Shown: in pieces, positions 60,215 through 64,000 of the stretch
Layout of the letters: each line of letters begins with the position of its first letter
Numbering within the stretch: the stretch's first letter is position 1
NCBI GenBank assembly: GCA_004194705.1
Contig: SADC01001382.1
Span: 434,001-498,000 of the forward strand
Source: Ditylenchus dipsaci
Taxonomy: Eukaryota; Nematoda; Chromadorea; Rhabditida; Anguinidae
Length of the DNA: 64,000 nucleotides
Direction of reading: 5' to 3'
Notes under the pieces: generated by a model
Database searches by the model: none
Seen by the model: the letters and a program-made list of their open reading frames with translations, nothing else
Told to the model about the DNA's origin: nothing
Program-made: the position numbers and the translations under genes

Positions 60215-60885
60215 ATGGCTAACGTGCAACTAACATACTCGCAGCGGATTGGAGCAAAAACAGCGCCGATCATTGAAAAAGTTGCTATGTGTGGACTCGG
60301 ACAGGCAGAGTGCTTGAAAAGGATGGAATCGAACAAGTCTATCTTAACTGCTCTGGGTGCCGTACAGCGAAGCAAATCAGCAAGGACCGACGAAAAATTT
60401 CTTCGATCAAGTTCAATCTCACAACGATGGAATGGATTGATGATGCAGCCGATTATAGTCACAGATGCACCGCCAGAAATGCTAACAAGGTTTGGATTTC
60501 TTGTCACAAATAATAGTACCGTATTCTTTTCAATAAAAGGTCCTATCTATTGGAAGGGTTCTCTCTAATAGTCTGGTCCTCTACGAAAACAAAACTAGGA
60601 AAGGTTAACCGTGTGTTATTGCACAATTAAGATGCAGGGGATTTTTTATGGGGGGTTGAAACATAGACAGGTCGACCCTTCTATTAAAGAGTATACGGTA
60701 TTACATGTTAAAAATTATAGGTCGCTGGTGTGAACACACGTCGAAGCATGCAAGCAGAGCTGGCGTCAGGAATTAAAGAAACGGCTGCATCTGCCAGAGT
60801 GCGCACTGATCCTCGAAACCCTGCATGTTGTCCTAAAAAATCCATCGAAAAAGTCATATGTCCCTTTAAATTTTGCAAATTATAA
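60215..60885 (+). CDS. Unidentified Cys/His-containing protein, two exons
   Basis: ATG 60215 reads MANVQLTYSQRIGAKTAPII. Around 60285 the better reading moves to another frame: RVLEKDGIEQVYLNCSGCRT, then WIDDAADYSHRCTARNANK up to AAG at 60489. A GTTTGG donor and a TTATAG acceptor (60719-60720) join it in phase to VAGVNTRRSMQAELASGIKE, then TDPRNPACCPKK, ending TAA at 60885. The CxxC plus HxC spacing suggests a small zinc-binding fold, perhaps FLYWCH- or MULE-associated, but I cannot name it. The frame change may be an error or decay. The intron holds a MITE. Confidence 0.45.
60517..60700. mobile_element. MITE, TACCG...CGGTA family, in the 60.2-kb gene intron
   Basis: TACCGTATTCTTTTCAATA and AAAGAGTATACGGTA ends; 184 bp. 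Confidence 0.75.
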
Positions 60886-61348
60886 GTATATCAGCAAGAG
60901 CTATTGTTTTGACAAATTTTCGAAATTTTCGTTAGAGCAGGGAAATTGTACTCAAGATGCGTGTGTTTAACTTTTTAATGTGAAGAAAATTATCTGGCTC
61001 ATTGCACCAACAATAGTTTATTTTAATCTGAAGATGTAAATTAAACAGTGAAAGCAAATGAGATTGGATTCTACCGCGAAAACAAAACCAGTTCAAAGTG
61101 ATTGAGCGAATAGAGTTGAAACAAGACAGATAGGAATACGGATGATTTACGGGAATTTTTATGATTATCATACCAAAAATTTATGAGGACAATTATTTTG
61201 GCAGCAAACAAATAACCGGTTAAATTTTTAAATATCCATGATCATTCACCGAAGACTTACGACTTAGAAAGTTAAAGCTGAATCAAGAAAAAATTTTACG
61301 TAAAAGTTTTGATAGTATATTTTCCATAATATCAACGGCATGAAACTG
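60886..61348. other. Intergenic, no recognised feature
   Basis: AT-rich region where the 3' ends of a plus-strand and a minus-strand gene face each other. Confidence 0.4.
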
Positions 61349-62358
61349 CTACTTTTTCTTTTGTTTTTTGCTAGATGACTTTTTGTCTGGTTCACCTTCT
61401 TCACCATTTTGTTCCGACTTTTTATCCTTCGGTTTGGTTCGCTTTCGACCTGAATTATTTTATTATGGTATTAATTTTAAGGATACAGCTTACTGCTTGA
61501 GCTAACTTCAGCCTCCTCCTCTTCATCATCATCTTCTTCAGAAGAAGCGCCTTTCTTTCCGCTTTTACTCTTTTTATCTTTTTTAGCACTCGGTTCATCC
61601 ACTGAATTAGTGAAGAGTCAGTACGGAAGATAGTTTAGTTATACAAGGTATCCAAAAAATTCTTTGGGCTTTTTCTGCCCGTAACTTATTTTAACAATAG
61701 CTTTCGACAGTAATTTTTTTAAATCTGTAGACGCAGATTGACTCATCGCGTGATGAGAAATTTTTGTACATAATATCGAAAACACTATTTTTGTTAGATC
61801 CTGTTGTTGTTTTGGTCTTGGTGGGCCCTAAATGGGAAATAAAACTATACAGCTTACCTAGACCATTAGCAAATTTCTCGTAGTATGCCTTTGCTTCTGC
61901 AAATGAAGAAAACTTTTTTTGAAGTGGTTGCGGAAATCCACTGATCTAAATTTTACAGCACATTACAATAAAAAGTATGCAAATACTTACACTCTCTTTT
62001 ACATCGTCGTATTTGTCAAAGATTCCTGCCACTTTCCCTCTTGCCACAGCGTAAAAAGTCGCTGCTTGCGAATCCTCGTCTACAACTAAACTGCCACCTT
62101 GTAAAAATAATGGCTAAAACAGCTGTTCTAATGGCTTACACGAAACAGAAGATGCCTTTCGATCTTGGCAATATTTTTCAGCCTCTTCTTTTGTTCCAAA
62201 TTTTTTGTAGACTGGTTGAGGAAATCCATCTATCTGTAATCAACAAAGTTTTGAGAAAAATGGAAAAATTTCAGTCAAACCTGCTTTTTTGCATCTGCCC
62301 ATTTTTCATAGATTCCTTTCGAATGGCCGAAGGCTACGGCGTAAAAAGTTTTTGACAT
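61349..62358 (-). CDS. Tandem RNase H1-type hybrid-binding domain protein without a nuclease domain
   Basis: Exons 62281-62358, 62140-62233, 61991-62097, 61858-61945, 61494-61601, 61349-61449; 576 nt, 191 residues, perfectly in phase. Two copies of the RNase H1 N-terminal (viroplasmin-like) domain: residues about 1-50, MSKTFYAVAFGHSKGIYEKW with FPQPVYKKFGTKEEAEKYC, and about 68-115, TFYAVARGKVAGIFDKYDDV with FPQPLQKKFSSFAEAKAYY. Then a strongly charged tail: KKDKKSKSGKKG, EEDDDEEEEAE, RKRTKPKDKK, ending SSSKKQKKK. No Asp/Glu catalytic core follows. Expected to bind RNA-DNA hybrids or dsRNA, probably in the nucleus or nucleolus from the basic/acidic tail (inference). Genuine RNase H1 lies 5 kb away on the same strand, pointing to local duplication. 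A TTTTAG acceptor ends 10 nt before the ATG. Confidence 0.93.
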
Positions 62359-62608
62359 TCGTGATAGGCTAAAATTCAAATTTTTGATAATAATGACTTT
62401 ATTCATGACTCTTTTTATTTTATTTCTCGTTTTTATTTGAGATTCAATATGAAAAATCGTAATTGTTGTAAGAAAGCTTATAAAAAATTTAAAAAAGCAC
62501 GAAAATATTAATATTCGAAGTTTCTGGTGGTATAGATTAATATTTTTTTATAGCCAGTATCAACAAGAGTATTTAAAAGAGCCGTTTCGTACATAAAAAG
62601 GGCTCTAG
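62359..62608. promoter_or_regulatory. Upstream region of the hybrid-binding protein gene
   Basis: AT-rich; includes the GAATTTTAG acceptor at 62369-62377 (minus strand) right before the start codon. No other element recognised. Confidence 0.35.
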
Positions 62609-62704
62609 GTGAATTGATCAATGGTAAATTGATCAACGGTGAATTGATCAACTGGTAAATTGATCAACTGGTAAATTGGTCAACCGGTAAATTGATCAAC
62701 GAAT
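62609..62704. repeat. Tandem word GGTAAATTGATCAACT, five copies
   Basis: Five near copies of an 18-19 nt word (GGTGAATTGATCAAYGGTA). It resembles the GAATTGATCCAC words at 15655-15730. Confidence 0.8.
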
Positions 62705-63595
62705 TTTGAATTGACAGGGTTTGTTGCTACAAATTCAATTTTAAATATCTCCTCACCCAACTGATCAGCGATTTGGCTAATTTACTTGCCGATCAACAGA
62801 GTAAACAAGTGTCAATATGCCCTTATCCTTTATTGGAATTTTTTCGCCTTGGTCTGCAAGTTATATTTTAGATTGTGCTTAGACTTAGTGTAAGTTAGGC
62901 GCAGGATAGGCCAGCAAAGACTCCTTGATTAACCGAGGACTGGGAGTGACAACAAAAAGAAAAAATACCTAAGGGACAGAGAAACAATCTGTTTTTACTT
63001 TTTTTTATTATAATTCGGTGAATATGTTTTAGTCCTTCCTAATGTAAGCTGGTCGAAAAGATGGTCTATAGGTAAATTCGCCCACAAAATTTTTCATCAT
63101 CTTTAAGGACCAAACAAACCACGCTACTCTACCCAAATTGTTTGCTGAAAGCGATTTTGTTGAGATCAAAATATTGATTCGTCTAACCAAGTCTCAAGCC
63201 ATTGGGTAGGACCCATTCCGAAATGGTCGACTTCAAATTTTTGGAAATTATTCTGTATGGGCAAACAATTTGTGCTATCTTTATTAAATATAGGTGCCTA
63301 GAACGATTTGAAAAAAAACTGTTTGGACTTATTAACATGTTCGAAACTGAAGTAGTCACCCATCATCCAAGTGGACGTCCAGCTGGACAACTTGCGCATA
63401 ATCTGATAATTAGGCGACAGAAAACTTCCTTGAAGTACTCAAGGCATCATTTTAGGCAAGATGGAACTGTGGGTTGATCATTCTGAATGATTTTCAAAAA
63501 TTAGTGGTCGACCACCTTGGAGTGAGTACCTACCCAGAATATTGAGATTCTGGTTAGTCAAAACAGCATTTTGGTCCTAACGAACCGTTTTCAGG
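62705..63595. other. No firm gene; one short plus-strand ORF
   Basis: 63287-63477 reads CLERFEKKLFGLINMFETEV then HHPSGRPAGQL and HNLIIRRQKT to a TGA. Codon use looks plausible for an exon, but there is no partner exon or known motif. Confidence 0.3.
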
Positions 63596-63813
63596 GGACG
63601 CAACTAACTCGCCAACAAAAGACTCGCCAACGCAAAAGACTCGCCAACGTAAGAACTCGTCAACGCAAAAGACTCGCCAACCTAAGAACTCGCCAACGCG
63701 AAAACTCGCCAACGTAAAAAACTCGCCAACGGCAAATCTCGCCAACGGCGAAAATCGCCTATGGCAAAACTCGCCAACGAAAAACTCGCCAACGCAGAAC
63801 TCGCCATTGCGAA
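63596..63813. repeat. Tandem array of GACTCGCCAACGCAAAA
   Basis: About a dozen degenerate copies of AACTCGCCAACGYAAAA at 15-18 nt spacing, in one orientation. An inverted partner, if any, lies beyond the window. Confidence 0.85.
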
Positions 63814-64000
63814 ACCTACAAATATATATTTTAAATCTTTTTTTAGGAATTTTAAAATTTTTATTTTGAAAAAAGATACATATATTCATTTCATTTAAAA
63901 ATATGTGTGACGAACTACATTAATTTCGACAGCATCTCAGTCTAAGATTCTTAGAGCAACTACTATACCATTGAAGGCAGCGGTAACTTCATAAACGCAT
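63814..64000. other. No recognised feature
   Basis: AT-rich window end. Confidence 0.35.

Noticed and set aside
63554..63889. GEFFVGEF repeat protein on the minus strand
   Set aside because: Product of the CTCGCCAACG tandem array.

Overview
The window looks like invertebrate nuclear DNA, most likely from a nematode or nematode-like animal. The sequence is AT-rich. Genes are split by many short GT-AG introns, often about 46-50 nt, with TTTCAG or TTTTAG acceptors. It carries a gustatory-receptor-like 7TM gene, a divergent G-alpha subunit, and strong splice acceptors a few bases upstream of several start codons, as expected if mRNAs are trans-spliced. The organism assignment is inference; the gene families are read directly from spliced translations.

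Layout. 536-3086 (+): 3' part of an acyl-CoA synthetase / 4-coumarate-CoA-ligase-like enzyme. 3363-10175 (-): divergent AGC-family pseudokinase with two long transposon-filled introns. 10176-18779: mostly palindromic non-autonomous transposons. 18780-22977 (-): damaged gustatory-receptor-like gene. 22978-34699: repeats, a GC-rich palindromic island, and two unidentified minus-strand coding stretches. 34700-34877 (-): a last exon of unknown protein. 35771-45233 (+): complete, intact G-protein alpha subunit, with 4.2 kb and 1.7 kb introns packed with mobile elements. 46014-49344: foldback element with an internal ORF, a possible MULE transposase relic split by a pogo-like MITE, and one copy of a 0.62 kb duplication. 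50672-53315 (-): PYROXD1-like flavoprotein. 53641-55939 (-): intact RNase H1. 56147-59519: nested transposons. 60215-60885 (+): unidentified Cys/His protein. 61349-62358 (-): intact protein with two RNase H1-type hybrid-binding domains but no nuclease domain. 62359-64000: tandem repeats.

The main theme outside genes is an unusual density of inverted-repeat elements. Several families have arms built from degenerate tandem short words, as in Foldback elements. Many others have pogo/Tigger-like TACAGTC...GACTGTA ends or TACCG...CGGTA ends. They nest inside each other and fill introns, while the coding exons of G-alpha, RNase H1 and the hybrid-binding protein are intact. PYROXD1, the synthetase, the kinase and the receptor carry scattered one-base frame breaks, which may be assembly errors or real decay.
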